Shown here: positions 1 through 8,501 of the stretch, one piece after another
Numbering within the stretch: position 1 is the stretch's first letter
Layout: each line of letters opens with the position of its first letter
Assembly: GCA_030027265.1 (NCBI GenBank)
Contig: JASENG010000005.1
Coordinates: 62,001 to 126,000 of the forward strand
DNA length: 64,000 nucleotides
From: Lysinibacillus fusiformis
Lineage (GTDB): Bacteria > Bacillota > Bacilli > Bacillales_A > Planococcaceae
Direction of reading: 5' to 3'
Program-made: the position numbers and the translations under genes
The notes under the pieces: model-generated
The model's input: only the letters and a program-made list of their open reading frames with translations
Told to the model about the DNA's origin: nothing
Database searches by the model: none

Positions 1-51
1 TTTCTTTTTTAGCGATTGATTCTTTGGCAAAAGTTTTTTTAGTCGATTCAT
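1..51 (-). CDS. Sensor histidine kinase, N-terminal fragment (cut by window edge)
   Basis: Seventeen codons are visible, reading [17 protein letters not shown]. The ATG overlaps the stop of the upstream response regulator in an ATGA arrangement, so the two are translationally coupled. A lysine-rich start of this kind is usual just before the first membrane helix of a histidine kinase. The assignment rests on operon position after an OmpR-type regulator (arlRS/ykoGH-like order), because no catalytic domain lies inside the window. Confidence 0.6.
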   Translation of the reverse strand, partial: MNRLKKLLPKNQSLKKK

Positions 52-728
52 TCCCTCACCACATACCCTACACCGCGCACCGTTTCAATATAAGGCTCAA
101 GCTCCGTTTTTAATTTTGCTCGCAGGTGTCGAATGTACACATCTACTACATTTGTTTCAACCTCTGTCGTATAGCCCCAAACAGATTGAAGAATCATATC
201 TCTTTCACAAACTCGATTTTTATTTTCACATAAAAGCTTCAATAAATCATACTCCGTTTTTGTTAAATCCAGTTTTTTATTTTCAAAGATTACTTCATAG
301 GATTGCTGGTTAATAATTATATCCCTAACCTTGATTAAATTATTCGCTTCCGCTTCTACTTTCGTACTAACTCTTCTTAAAATCGAACGAATTCTTGCTA
401 GCAATTCTTCAATAGCAAAAGGTTTGACGATATAATCATCCGCTCCCGCATCTAAGCCCGCTACACGATCCATGACAGCGTCTCGAGCGGTAATCAGCAG
501 GATAGGCACATTCGATTGCGCTCGAATTCTACGGCAAATTTCGATTCCATTTAAACCAGGCAGCATGACATCAAGCAACAGACAATCAAATGGTTGTTCT
601 AAAGCTAGATTTAAACCTTCCCTGCCATCGTGAGATACGATAACTTCAAATTGTTCATGCCTTAATTCAAGTTCTATAAAACGGGCTATATTTTTTTCAT
701 CTTCTACCAGTAATATTTTTTTCTGCAT
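48..728 (-). CDS. OmpR-family response regulator (ArlR/YkoG-like)
   Basis: This is a two-component transcription regulator of 226 residues. The receiver domain (about 3-115) shows the acidic pair D10/E11, the phospho-acceptor D53 in [10 protein letters not shown]80 and K102 in the VKPF motif. A winged-helix DNA-binding domain occupies about 130-224 and ends in RGVGYVVRE. The receiver resembles staphylococcal ArlR and Bacillus YkoG (recalled similarity, not searched). The next gene, probably the cognate kinase, overlaps its stop by four bases. The targets cannot be told from the sequence. Confidence 0.9.
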   Translation of the reverse strand: MQKKILLVEDEKNIARFIELELRHEQFEVIVSHDGREGLNLALEQPFDCLLLDVMLPGLNGIEICRRIRAQSNVPILLITARDAVMDRVAGLDAGADDYIVKPFAIEELLARIRSILRRVSTKVEAEANNLIKVRDIIINQQSYEVIFENKKLDLTKTEYDLLKLLCENKNRVCERDMILQSVWGYTTEVETNVVDVYIRHLRAKLKTELEPYIETVRGVGYVVRE

Positions 729-753
729 CCAATCACCCTTTAAACAAATAAAT

Positions 754-786
754 AGCCTCTTCTTAAGTTTAACTTAAAAGGAGGCT
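754..786 (-). terminator. Rho-independent terminator of the GGDEF gene
   Basis: Inverted repeat AGCCTCT...GGAGGCT with an inner AAGTT/AACTT extension (one internal mismatch). On the minus strand it is followed by a T-rich tract. It lies just after the diguanylate cyclase stop and upstream of the response regulator, so it separates the two transcription units. Confidence 0.65.
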
Positions 787-794
787 GTAACAAA

Positions 795-2825
795 CTATAA
801 TAGTTCGGGACTATAAATATTATAATTATTTTTTGAAGTCATTTTCACGCCATATAAGGCCTTATCGGAATGGGATAATAATTTTTCCAGACTGCCTCCA
901 TGATCCGGATAAAATGCAATTCCGATCGATGCAGTTGGTGCAAATAGCTGCTTTGAAATCAGCCAGCCTTGCTGAAGATTTTCATTAATCCTCTCAACAA
1001 TTTGCTGCACCTGTTGTTTTCGTTTTCTTTTATCCCGGACAAGACCAGTTAAAACTATTGCGAATTCATCTCCACCCATCCGAACCACTAAATCATTCGC
1101 ACGAACACTTTTGGTTAAGGCTTTGCCAAACTGAATGATAAATTCATCTCCAACATCATGGCCATATCGATCATTTACTATTTTGAAATTATCACCATCA
1201 ACATAGAGAACCGCCAATGATTCCGATATACCATTCGAATCTTCTAAAATACGGGGAAATTCTTTTTGCAGATATCGTCGATTGGGCAAATGTGTAAGAG
1301 AATCGTGGAAAGCAAGAAATGACAGTTGATTTTCTATTTCTTTTCTTTCGTTAATTTCACGGGCAACCATAATGATTTGAATGTGATTGCGGAGATAATC
1401 TTTCACCACTGTATAATTGCACTCAGTCCAAAAATTCTCTCCTTTTTTGGATTGATGGATAAGATCAATTTTCGAATCTTTGCGATCTGCTAACTCTCCC
1501 AATTCCTCATTCCATTTTGACTTGCTCTTAGGGGCGAGAACCTTTGTATAGAATTGACCATGCAATTCATCTTTCTTGAATCCGAGTTTACTCGAATACG
1601 CATTAGATACATATAAAATAATGCCGTCTTCATTTGTCACGACTATTAAATCATTTGTATTTTCTGTAATGAGCTTAAACATATGATCAACATTTTGAAG
1701 CTCTGTCATCATTCTTTTCTTTTCTGAAATATCATAGTATACATTAATGTATTGCTTTACATTACCGTCTTCATCGAAAAAAGGTATAAATGTTGCATCG
1801 GACCAATAGAGAGCTCCATTCTTTTTTCGATTGCATATTTCTCCTCGCCAAAGTTCCCCTTTTTGAATAGCATCATAAATATGATCAAAAAATTCTTTAG
1901 TATGGATCCGCGAATTAACAAGTTCCAATGTATTGCCAATTAGTTCTTCCCTCGAATAGCCCATTTGCTGGATAAAACGATCATTCACCTCTAAAATCTC
2001 GCATTTGGAATCCATAATTACAATTTCAGCAACACTATTAATGGCGAATTGGAAATTTGATAGCCCATTCGTTGTCACGCGCAATGCTTTCTCTTGCTCA
2101 ATTAATTGCGTTACTTCGTGCAGGAAGATGAAAACTGCTGTAACCTTATCCTCTTGCAGTAAAGGACTGAACGTTGCAGTATAGCCTCTGCTGCTGCCGT
2201 CTTTGTCGATGAATGTTACTAGTTTGGAAGATAGAGGTTTTCCTTTGCAGGCCTCATTCAAATAGTTTTTGAGCTGACTGTCATTCGCACTTAAAGGCAA
2301 TTCTAAAAGAGATTTAAAGCGTACCTCATCAATATTAAGATTGAAATCCTCTATAAATTGCGGATTCGCTTCTAGAAGTCTACCATCATTTGAAACTAAA
2401 ACCGTTGATAAGAAAGAATTAAAAAATACAGAGCGCATAAATAAATATTTGTCCTCTAAATCTCGATCAAAGGCAATTTCTTTCGTTATCGCTAAAATAT
2501 ACATTCGATTGTCATCGAAAATAGGAATAACCGTTGTTTCATACTTTTTCACTTCAGAATGATAATAAAGATAATCCCTGTAACTTACTTGTTCCTTTTT
2601 TTCGATGGCAAGCAGATAATTTTCGGTAATTGTTTCACAATCACTAGTTTTCATCACTTCTGCAATTGTTTTACCAATTACTTTATCTGATAGCAGCTGG
2701 ATAGAAGAATGATTCATATAAACATATCTAAAATTTTCGCCATCTTTTTCCATTAAGTAAACAAAATCTTTGCTGTACTCAAACATCACATCAAATTGAA
2801 CTTTAGAAAAACTTTGTAAAGACAT
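795..2825 (-). CDS. Multi-PAS diguanylate cyclase (GGDEF)
   Basis: Predicted cytoplasmic c-di-GMP synthase of about 676 residues. Four PAS-like sensor modules can be traced at about 10-120, 135-245, 260-375 and 385-500; the third and fourth are the clearest, each ending in a PAC-like stretch (DISEKKR, EINERKE). A C-terminal GGDEF domain fills about 510-675. The active-site motif is intact (MGGDEF), with an upstream DGDNFK metal site. RAND lies at the right spacing for the RxxD inhibitory site, so product feedback is likely. No EAL domain or membrane helix is present. The start is the ATG at 2825, because GGAGG sits eight bases before it; the GTG nine bases upstream is less well placed. The sensed signal is unknown. 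Confidence 0.9.
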   Translation of the reverse strand: MSLQSFSKVQFDVMFEYSKDFVYLMEKDGENFRYVYMNHSSIQLLSDKVIGKTIAEVMKTSDCETITENYLLAIEKKEQVSYRDYLYYHSEVKKYETTVIPIFDDNRMYILAITKEIAFDRDLEDKYLFMRSVFFNSFLSTVLVSNDGRLLEANPQFIEDFNLNIDEVRFKSLLELPLSANDSQLKNYLNEACKGKPLSSKLVTFIDKDGSSRGYTATFSPLLQEDKVTAVFIFLHEVTQLIEQEKALRVTTNGLSNFQFAINSVAEIVIMDSKCEILEVNDRFIQQMGYSREELIGNTLELVNSRIHTKEFFDHIYDAIQKGELWRGEICNRKKNGALYWSDATFIPFFDEDGNVKQYINVYYDISEKKRMMTELQNVDHMFKLITENTNDLIVVTNEDGIILYVSNAYSSKLGFKKDELHGQFYTKVLAPKSKSKWNEELGELADRKDSKIDLIHQSKKGENFWTECNYTVVKDYLRNHIQIIMVAREINERKEIENQLSFLAFHDSLTHLPNRRYLQKEFPRILEDSNGISESLAVLYVDGDNFKIVNDRYGHDVGDEFIIQFGKALTKSVRANDLVVRMGGDEFAIVLTGLVRDKRKRKQQVQQIVERINENLQQGWLISKQLFAPTASIGIAFYPDHGGSLEKLLSHSDKALYGVKMTSKNNYNIYSPELL

Positions 2826-2847
2826 TGAGTACACCTCCTACTCATCA

Positions 2848-3813
2848 TTAAGAAGCAAAAGAAGCTGTCTCCTTCTTAACAAATCCAAGACATTTATCAT
2901 ATTGTTTTTGTTCTTCTGTTTCATTAGATCTTATAAACTTATAATCATTTTCATTAATATCAAATACATAAGAGGAAGTAACTGTTGCATTCCCGATTAA
3001 AGTCAATAAAAAATCATCTTCCAGAATTTTCACTTCACATTTCACAAAACCGCCTGGGTTGAATACAGTAATAACATCATGCTCTACAATCCCATACATT
3101 CTTGAAACAAGTGCAGATGCAGTCATCGCTGTTCCACATGCATTTGTAAATCCTACACCTCGTTCAAATGTACGGACAAAAATTGTATCATTTTTCATTG
3201 GATATACATAACTTACATTTACACCATCTACGCAATAGTCGTTTTCACTGTTTAAAAATTGCGCTAGACTTTTTTGATGCGTGTTATTTTGGATATCCTG
3301 CTGTTCAACAATTCCGATCAAATGTGGATTAGGGACCGAAACAGCTGTAAAAGGAATCGTTGATGAAAATTCTTCAATTACTTGATGGCGAATTTCTGGT
3401 TGTTCTTTATAATTCATAGGCAAACTTTCCAAAGAAAAGGATACTGGAGAAATTTCAACTGCATATGTTGGGATTTCTTCGAATAATGGCGCTTCTTTGC
3501 GTACCTTTAAGTTTGCTTTCATTGTTTCAATAATTGCTTCTTCTTTTTCGAGCGTTTCGCAGACGAATCTTGCCACACATCTTAAACCGTTACCGCACAT
3601 TGAAGCTTCAGAACCATCAGCATTTATCACTCTCATTTTAGCATCCGCCGATTCTGAAGGTAAAACTAGCAGTAACCCGTCTGCACCGTTGTAATTTTCT
3701 TTTTGGCAAAGCCACTTCGTTAACTCTACCCAATTGAATTCGTTATCGTCCTCAGTATTATACAAGTAAAACGTATTGCCAGAACCGTGCACTTTTAAAA
3801 ATGTTCTTTCCAC
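2848..3813 (-). CDS. dapF: Diaminopimelate epimerase
   Basis: Converts LL- to meso-diaminopimelate for lysine and peptidoglycan synthesis. Both catalytic cysteines are visible: C73 in MCGNGLRC and C226 in NACGTAMTASA. GADGLL and the PNPH element (about 161-164) are also present. At 321 residues it is longer than the usual 270-285; the extra length is mostly a C-terminal tail and a mid-protein insertion, which I recall as common in related bacilli. The start appears to be GTG with a GGGAG ribosome site nine bases upstream. It is followed closely by the GGDEF gene and may be co-transcribed with it. Confidence 0.93.
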   Translation of the reverse strand: MERTFLKVHGSGNTFYLYNTEDDNEFNWVELTKWLCQKENYNGADGLLLVLPSESADAKMRVINADGSEASMCGNGLRCVARFVCETLEKEEAIIETMKANLKVRKEAPLFEEIPTYAVEISPVSFSLESLPMNYKEQPEIRHQVIEEFSSTIPFTAVSVPNPHLIGIVEQQDIQNNTHQKSLAQFLNSENDYCVDGVNVSYVYPMKNDTIFVRTFERGVGFTNACGTAMTASALVSRMYGIVEHDVITVFNPGGFVKCEVKILEDDFLLTLIGNATVTSSYVFDINENDYKFIRSNETEEQKQYDKCLGFVKKETASFAS

Positions 3814-4152
3814 TCATCTTCTCTCCCTATTTATCTTTACTTCTATCATAATTGTAAATGAATCGCGAATCAACTTAATAAAATGATTTAAGATTAATAA
3901 TTTGTTCACAATTTTTAACGAGAAAATAATGTAATTTTAGATTAAAATTGTTGTATTAAATCGAATTTCTATAATAAGATGTAAACAGAAACCATTTATT
4001 AAAATAGTATTTTTGTCACTATTTTTGAGAAACTAAAATTCTTCACAAATATTTGTTTGACGTCTTGTTCCTTTAGGTATATATTTTGAAATGTTGCCTT
4101 GTAACAATCTAATTTTTAGATTTACAACTATTCTATAAAGGAGGCGTTTCAT
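3814..4152. other. Divergent intergenic region dapF / GNAT gene
   Basis: This very AT-rich stretch of about 340 bp must hold the promoters of dapF (minus) and the acetyltransferase gene (plus). The only site I can fix is AAAGGAGGCG at 4137-4146, the ribosome site for the TTG start at 4153. I see no ORF, convincing riboswitch fold or repeat. Confidence 0.4.
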
Positions 4153-4701
4153 TTGTTAAAATATAGAGATCTTTCAGAAACTAATGAGTTATACCAATTG
4201 ATGTCACACCCGACAGTTTTCCCGTATGTTCGTCATAAAGCAAACTCACCAGAAGAATATCTATTTATAACGAAACAATTATTAGAAGAAGAACAACTAG
4301 GAAAGACTATCTCGAGAACCATAACCGATGATTGGGGTCAACCAATTGGAACTATCACTCTATATGACATTCAAGATGGAGCTGGCTTCCTTGGAACATG
4401 GATAGGAGTACCATTTCAAGGTAGAGGCTATAACCAATCAGCAAAATTCGAATTTCTAAAAGAACTGTTTTTTGAAAAAGACATTCATACAGTATTTTTA
4501 CGCATTCGAAAAGAAAATGAAAAGTCAAAGCGTGCAGCACAGAAGTTGCCTTATGTAGTTGATGCAACGGAAACAAACCCAGCCCTTTACGAAGAAATCA
4601 ATGCTGGTGAAACGAAATTTGATTTATATAAAATTCCGAAAGACTTATTCTATATTGTTTCTGCAAACGACCAATCAAACGAAGAAGAACAAGCGATGTA
4701 A
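4153..4701 (+). CDS. GNAT-family N-acetyltransferase (RimJ/RimL-like)
   Basis: Predicted acetyl-CoA-dependent acetyltransferase of 182 residues. The acceptor is unknown. The central block GTWIGVPFQGRGYNQSAKFEFL holds the GNAT motif A pattern (Q/RGxGxN/G) that binds the CoA pyrophosphate, followed by FLRIRKENEKSKRAAQKL, typical of RimJ/RimL relatives. The TTG start is supported by an AAAGGAGG ribosome site eight bases upstream. A strong terminator follows, so it is probably monocistronic. It has an acidic C-terminal tail (NEEEQAM). Confidence 0.75.
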   Translation: MLKYRDLSETNELYQLMSHPTVFPYVRHKANSPEEYLFITKQLLEEEQLGKTISRTITDDWGQPIGTITLYDIQDGAGFLGTWIGVPFQGRGYNQSAKFEFLKELFFEKDIHTVFLRIRKENEKSKRAAQKLPYVVDATETNPALYEEINAGETKFDLYKIPKDLFYIVSANDQSNEEEQAM

Positions 4702-4738
4702 GGCTTGTCTTAACAATATAATGCGATTAGCAAACAAT

Positions 4739-4774
4739 AAAGCTGTTCAGAAAAATCACTTTCTGAACAGCTTT
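4739..4774 (+). terminator. Rho-independent terminator after GNAT gene
   Basis: Fourteen-base perfect stem (AAAGCTGTTCAGAA / TTCTGAACAGCTTT) with an eight-base loop, followed by GTTATT. The stem is AT-flanked on both sides, so it could also act on converging transcripts. Confidence 0.8.
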
Positions 4775-4936
4775 GTTATTGTAGAATTTTCTTTAGCATT
4801 TTAGAAGTTATAAAAGACTTCCTGCTAGAATACGCAAGCCTGCAATGTAAGCTGCATCTCTCTATACTGACGATGAATAATCTTTTGTAATGTTGAATTC
4901 AATTATTTCTCTACAATTTTAATCCAAGACTTTTGT

Positions 4937-6013
4937 TTATTTTTCATACTGAGTAATTAGTTTTACCATTTCGTCCGGAGTTTTTGGACTCTCGGCTTTT
5001 TTCATTGCTTCAATGTATTCAGGACTTCTTTTCGCTAGAGTATTAATGGCTTTCATAAACGTACTCTTCGATAGCATCTCTTCTTCCAGAACATGGGCAA
5101 ATCCTTGGCGTTCAAAAATGTTGGCGTTTAAAATTTGATCCCCTCGACTTTTGGCTGCGGAAAGTGGAATGAGCAGCATTGGTTTTTCCAACGCTAAAAA
5201 TTCGAAGATTGAATTTGAACCTGCACGAGAAACGACTAAATCAGCAGCATGTAGCAAATCCGGCAGCTCATTTGTAACGTAACCAAATTGCTTATACCCT
5301 TTTAAGCTATCTAAAGTAGTATCCACATTTTCTTTTCCGCAAAGATGAATAACGTTATACGTTGCAAGAATCTCAGGCAAATTACTTCTTAGTGAATCAT
5401 TGAGTACAACAGAACCCAAGCTCCCCCCCATCACCAGCAGCACTTTTTTGTCATCCGTAAAACCACATAGTTTCTTCCCTTTCAACCCATTTCCCTTAAA
5501 TAATTGCTCACGAACAATCGAACCTGTACATGTCGCTTTATCACTCGGCAAATACTTTAATGTATCCTGGAAGATTGTGAAAATATGGGACGCAAACGGT
5601 AATGCAATTTTATTGGCAAGACCAGGCGTTACATCGGATTCATGTATAACGACAGGGATTTTTGCTAATTTTGCTGCAATGACAACCGGCACGGACACGA
5701 AGCCTCCCTTTGAAAAAATCATTGTCGGCTTCACTTTTCGTATGACAGAGAACGCCTGACCCACTCCTGCTAACACTTTAAAAGGGTCTGTAAAGTTTTT
5801 CATTGAGAAATAGCGTCGTAATTTCCCACTTGAGATACTATGGTAAGGTACATCAGGGAAGCTTTGTGTGATTAGCTCTTTTTCAATCCCATCATTTGAA
5901 CCAATATAGTGAACGTTATATCCTTCGCTAATTAAAGTAGGGATGATTGCTTGGTTTAAAGAAACATGTCCAGCAGTTCCGCCACCTGTTAAAATAATTG
6001 ATTTTTGTTTCAC
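4937..6013 (-). CDS. murG: MurG-type UDP-GlcNAc:lipid I GlcNAc transferase
   Basis: Glycosyltransferase family 28 enzyme of 358 residues. By family it transfers GlcNAc to lipid I at the inner face of the membrane to form lipid II. Visible motifs: GGGTAGHV near the N-terminus, FSKGGFVSVPV, HESDVTPGLANKIA, MGGSLGS, and SRAGSNSIFEFLALEKPMLLIPL in the nucleotide-sugar site. It stands alone, not inside a dcw division cluster. It resembles the second, stand-alone MurG of the Bacillus cereus group more than dcw-encoded MurG (recalled). Whether it is the only murG in this genome cannot be seen. Confidence 0.88.
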   Translation of the reverse strand: MKQKSIILTGGGTAGHVSLNQAIIPTLISEGYNVHYIGSNDGIEKELITQSFPDVPYHSISSGKLRRYFSMKNFTDPFKVLAGVGQAFSVIRKVKPTMIFSKGGFVSVPVVIAAKLAKIPVVIHESDVTPGLANKIALPFASHIFTIFQDTLKYLPSDKATCTGSIVREQLFKGNGLKGKKLCGFTDDKKVLLVMGGSLGSVVLNDSLRSNLPEILATYNVIHLCGKENVDTTLDSLKGYKQFGYVTNELPDLLHAADLVVSRAGSNSIFEFLALEKPMLLIPLSAAKSRGDQILNANIFERQGFAHVLEEEMLSKSTFMKAINTLAKRSPEYIEAMKKAESPKTPDEMVKLITQYEK

Positions 6014-6290
6014 GAAAAAATCTCCTATCTAAATACACCTTTTGTATTTCATTTAAAGTTATATGTTTGAAAAAAATTTCCATGAGCATATACATGAAGT
6101 TTTTCATATGCCTTTTATGACATTTAGTCAATATTGTATCATATTTCATATTTCTAACAATCCTTCCAAGGTATCTAACTAAAGAAATAGGGAAGAAAAC
6201 TAGTTAAGTCAACTTTTGTTCACCGTTTTTTCGTGCGCATAGCCACGATTTGCGTGAGCATAACAAACATACAGGCAAATTTTATTAAAA

Positions 6291-6325
6291 AAATGCCGAG
6301 CAAGAGAATTACTTGCTCGGCATTT
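6291..6325 (-). terminator. Rho-independent terminator of the CAP-domain gene
   Basis: Fourteen-base perfect stem (AAATGCCGAGCAAG / CTTGCTCGGCATTT) starting eight bases beyond the stop codon, with a T-rich run on the minus strand. The rest of 6014-6290, upstream of murG, shows no gene. Confidence 0.85.
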
Positions 6326-6332
6326 AGTCAAA

Positions 6333-7247
6333 TTATAATTGAATAAATTGTTGTGTCCAGTAGTTTCCGTTTTCAACATAGCCAACACCAATGTGTGTAA
6401 AGTTTGCGTTTAAAATATTGGCGCGGTGGCCTTCTGAATTCATCCATGCTTGTACTACTTCTTCCGGTGTTCTTTGGCCTTGGGCGATATTTTCACCAGC
6501 CGCGCTGTAAGTAATGCCTGCTGCCTTAATTTGATCGAATGGGCTGCCATAGGTTGGGCTAGTATGTGAGAAATAATTATTTGAAGCCATGTCTTGTGAT
6601 TTTGCATGAGCAACTTTCATTAATGGATTGTAAATTTCCAATGGTGCAAGTCCATTTTTTGCACGCTCTGCATTCGTTAATTCAACCACCTGTGTTTCAA
6701 ATGCAGAAACTGAATCAGCTTCTGCAGCTGGTGAAGCTGGTTGTGTTGCTTCTTCTGCTTTTTCAGTTGGAGCTGAAGGTGCTGCTGGTGCAGGTGCAGG
6801 TTGTTCGGCCACAGGTGCTTTTGGTGCCGCAGCTTCCTCTTCAACTTCTTTATTATTCTCTGGAGCAGCTGTTTCTGGTGTTTGAATATCTTCCTCTTGA
6901 ACTGCATTTTCATTAGTAGATTCATTTTCTGAAGGCGCAACCGCTATCGGCATCCCTGTCGAATTATTGTTGTTGCATTCTTTTAACTGTGCTGCGATTA
7001 GTTTTTCCAATTGCACTGTTGATCCCATTAATTTATTGGACAACTCTTTAAAACTATGAATATTTGTGAAAGAAATGTCATTCTTGAAATTCGCTAAAAG
7101 ATCTTCGTATTGATCCATTTGAATTACTTTCACTTCCTGTTTTACGAAACCTTTTTGACCTTCTTCTTGAATAGAAGCAGCATCTGCTGCCTGAGCTTGT
7201 GTTGAGATTAAACCAAGTGCACAAAATGTGATAAACCATTTTTTCAT
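6333..7247 (-). CDS. Secreted CAP/SCP-domain protein (YkwD-like)
   Basis: Exported protein of about 304 residues. It has a signal peptide (MKKWFITFCALGLISTQAQA), a charged region, and a long Pro/Ala/Glu-rich low-complexity linker (about 120-180) that likely spans the wall. A C-terminal CAP domain follows, with the hallmark segments VVELTNAERAKNGLAPL, HTSPTYGSPFDQI, AGENIAQGQ, VQAWMNSEGHRANILN and NYWTQQFIQL. The activity of bacterial CAP proteins is not settled. The start at 7247 is chosen because GAGGAGG precedes it at the right distance; seven further codons upstream are open but unsupported. Confidence 0.88.
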   Translation of the reverse strand: MKKWFITFCALGLISTQAQAADAASIQEEGQKGFVKQEVKVIQMDQYEDLLANFKNDISFTNIHSFKELSNKLMGSTVQLEKLIAAQLKECNNNNSTGMPIAVAPSENESTNENAVQEEDIQTPETAAPENNKEVEEEAAAPKAPVAEQPAPAPAAPSAPTEKAEEATQPASPAAEADSVSAFETQVVELTNAERAKNGLAPLEIYNPLMKVAHAKSQDMASNNYFSHTSPTYGSPFDQIKAAGITYSAAGENIAQGQRTPEEVVQAWMNSEGHRANILNANFTHIGVGYVENGNYWTQQFIQL

Positions 7248-7481
7248 TTTGTATTCCTCCTCTCGCAACTAATCATATACGAGAATAATTGAAAAATAGG
7301 GTCCATAACTTGGTAACACATCCAGCACAAGTCCAACACCTTATAAAATAGGAGGGTAAAAAGACAACAAATAGGAAGGCTTTTCCTGGATACGAAAAAC
7401 TTACAACCGAAAAGCTATTGACAATTTTTCGAGATTACTATAGAATTCAAAAACTTTTCTTATATGACATCAATGTTACAT

Positions 7482-8384
7482 TTATTTTTCGCCAATAACA
7501 TCGATTTGTTGAATGTTCTCCCCTATCATCACAATTTTTGGAGGCATCTTGATATATTCTGGTATCCATTGCACTAATCCATATGCATATTGAAAAAGCA
7601 TCGGGTTGCGAATGCCTTCAATCGGGACATATCCTTTAATCCGATAGACAGATGATGGCAATGAACGCACCCATTCTTCAAACTCAGCTTGGGAAAAGCT
7701 TTCATTTAGTTCAACTAATCGCGAGCTTAAATGAAGATGCGTACCAATCTTAGCTGATTCAATATCTTCCTTAGATATTTGAGCAGTTGCTTGAAGCCCT
7801 TCGAGTAAATGTAAAGGCACTTTCCCATTAGTCGTTTGTAAAATAAAGACATTCGGATTTACACCCTGCATTTCAAATACCACTTTTGCCTGCTCCGCTT
7901 CCGTCAATAAATCCATTTTATTAGCTAATAAAAGATGGGCATGACGTATTTGTTCAATAAATAGACTTCTAACCTGAGGTGTCAGCGAACCACGATCGAG
8001 CCATAGCTTACTATCAGCCACTGTCACAATCCCCTTAATGTTCAGCTTCTCTGCAAACAAAGGCGAATAAACAGCATCCAAGGCCTCTACTGGGTGTGCT
8101 GCACCAGTTGTTTCAATAATTAATACATCAAATTCGTTATCTGCTAATAGAGATTGTATTTGAGCTTCTGTTTTTTCTGCCCCTGAACAGCAAATACATC
8201 CTTCCAGCATCTCTTTTAATGGAATCTCTTCATCTACGGCTTGTGAGTCAAAAGGAAGCTTCCCAAGTTCATTCATAATAACAGCAGGCTTAACTCCCTT
8301 GTCTTTAAATTGTTTTAACACATGAGTAAGCATAGATGTTTTGCCGCTGCCTAAAAACCCACTAAATAAATATACATCCTTCAT
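7482..8384 (-). CDS. CobW/P47K-family metal-chaperone GTPase
   Basis: About 300 residues. The G-domain carries a P-loop (SGFLGSGKTSML), ETTG and the guanine-specificity motif NKMD. The family metal site is a CxCC motif (EGCICC). A smaller CobW C-terminal domain follows from about residue 215. Relatives (YjiA, ZNG1, CobW) load zinc or cobalt into client enzymes. No client gene or Zur-type box is recognisable nearby, so the metal is unknown. The ATG at 8384 is preferred, preceded by AGGGTG; a GTG nine bases upstream is an alternative. Confidence 0.85.
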   Translation of the reverse strand: MKDVYLFSGFLGSGKTSMLTHVLKQFKDKGVKPAVIMNELGKLPFDSQAVDEEIPLKEMLEGCICCSGAEKTEAQIQSLLADNEFDVLIIETTGAAHPVEALDAVYSPLFAEKLNIKGIVTVADSKLWLDRGSLTPQVRSLFIEQIRHAHLLLANKMDLLTEAEQAKVVFEMQGVNPNVFILQTTNGKVPLHLLEGLQATAQISKEDIESAKIGTHLHLSSRLVELNESFSQAEFEEWVRSLPSSVYRIKGYVPIEGIRNPMLFQYAYGLVQWIPEYIKMPPKIVMIGENIQQIDVIGEK

Positions 8385-8432
8385 TATTAACACACCCTAT
8401 CGTAATAAAATACTTGCAAAGCCTGCCGCTAG

Positions 8433-8484
8433 AAAAAAGAGCTGTCATTTGCTCAAATTCTGAACAAAAGCAGCCCTCTTTTTT
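8433..8484 (-). terminator. Terminator of the S41 protease gene
   Basis: Stem AAAAAAGAG-CTG pairing with CAG-CC-CTCTTTTTT (two-base bulge) around a loop of about 26 bases. It lies 18 bases beyond the protease stop codon, with T-rich DNA on the minus-strand 3' side. Confidence 0.5.
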
Positions 8485-8501
8485 GATACTTCTATAAACA
8501 A

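Noticed and set aside
3814-4152. Lysine riboswitch or T-box before dapF
   Set aside because: The region is almost entirely A/T with no conserved core elements or terminator/antiterminator pair.
6566-6916. Leucine/valine-rich reading frame opposite the CAP-domain gene
   Set aside because: Shadow of the Pro/Ala/Glu-rich linker codons on the other strand; no ribosome site and biased composition.
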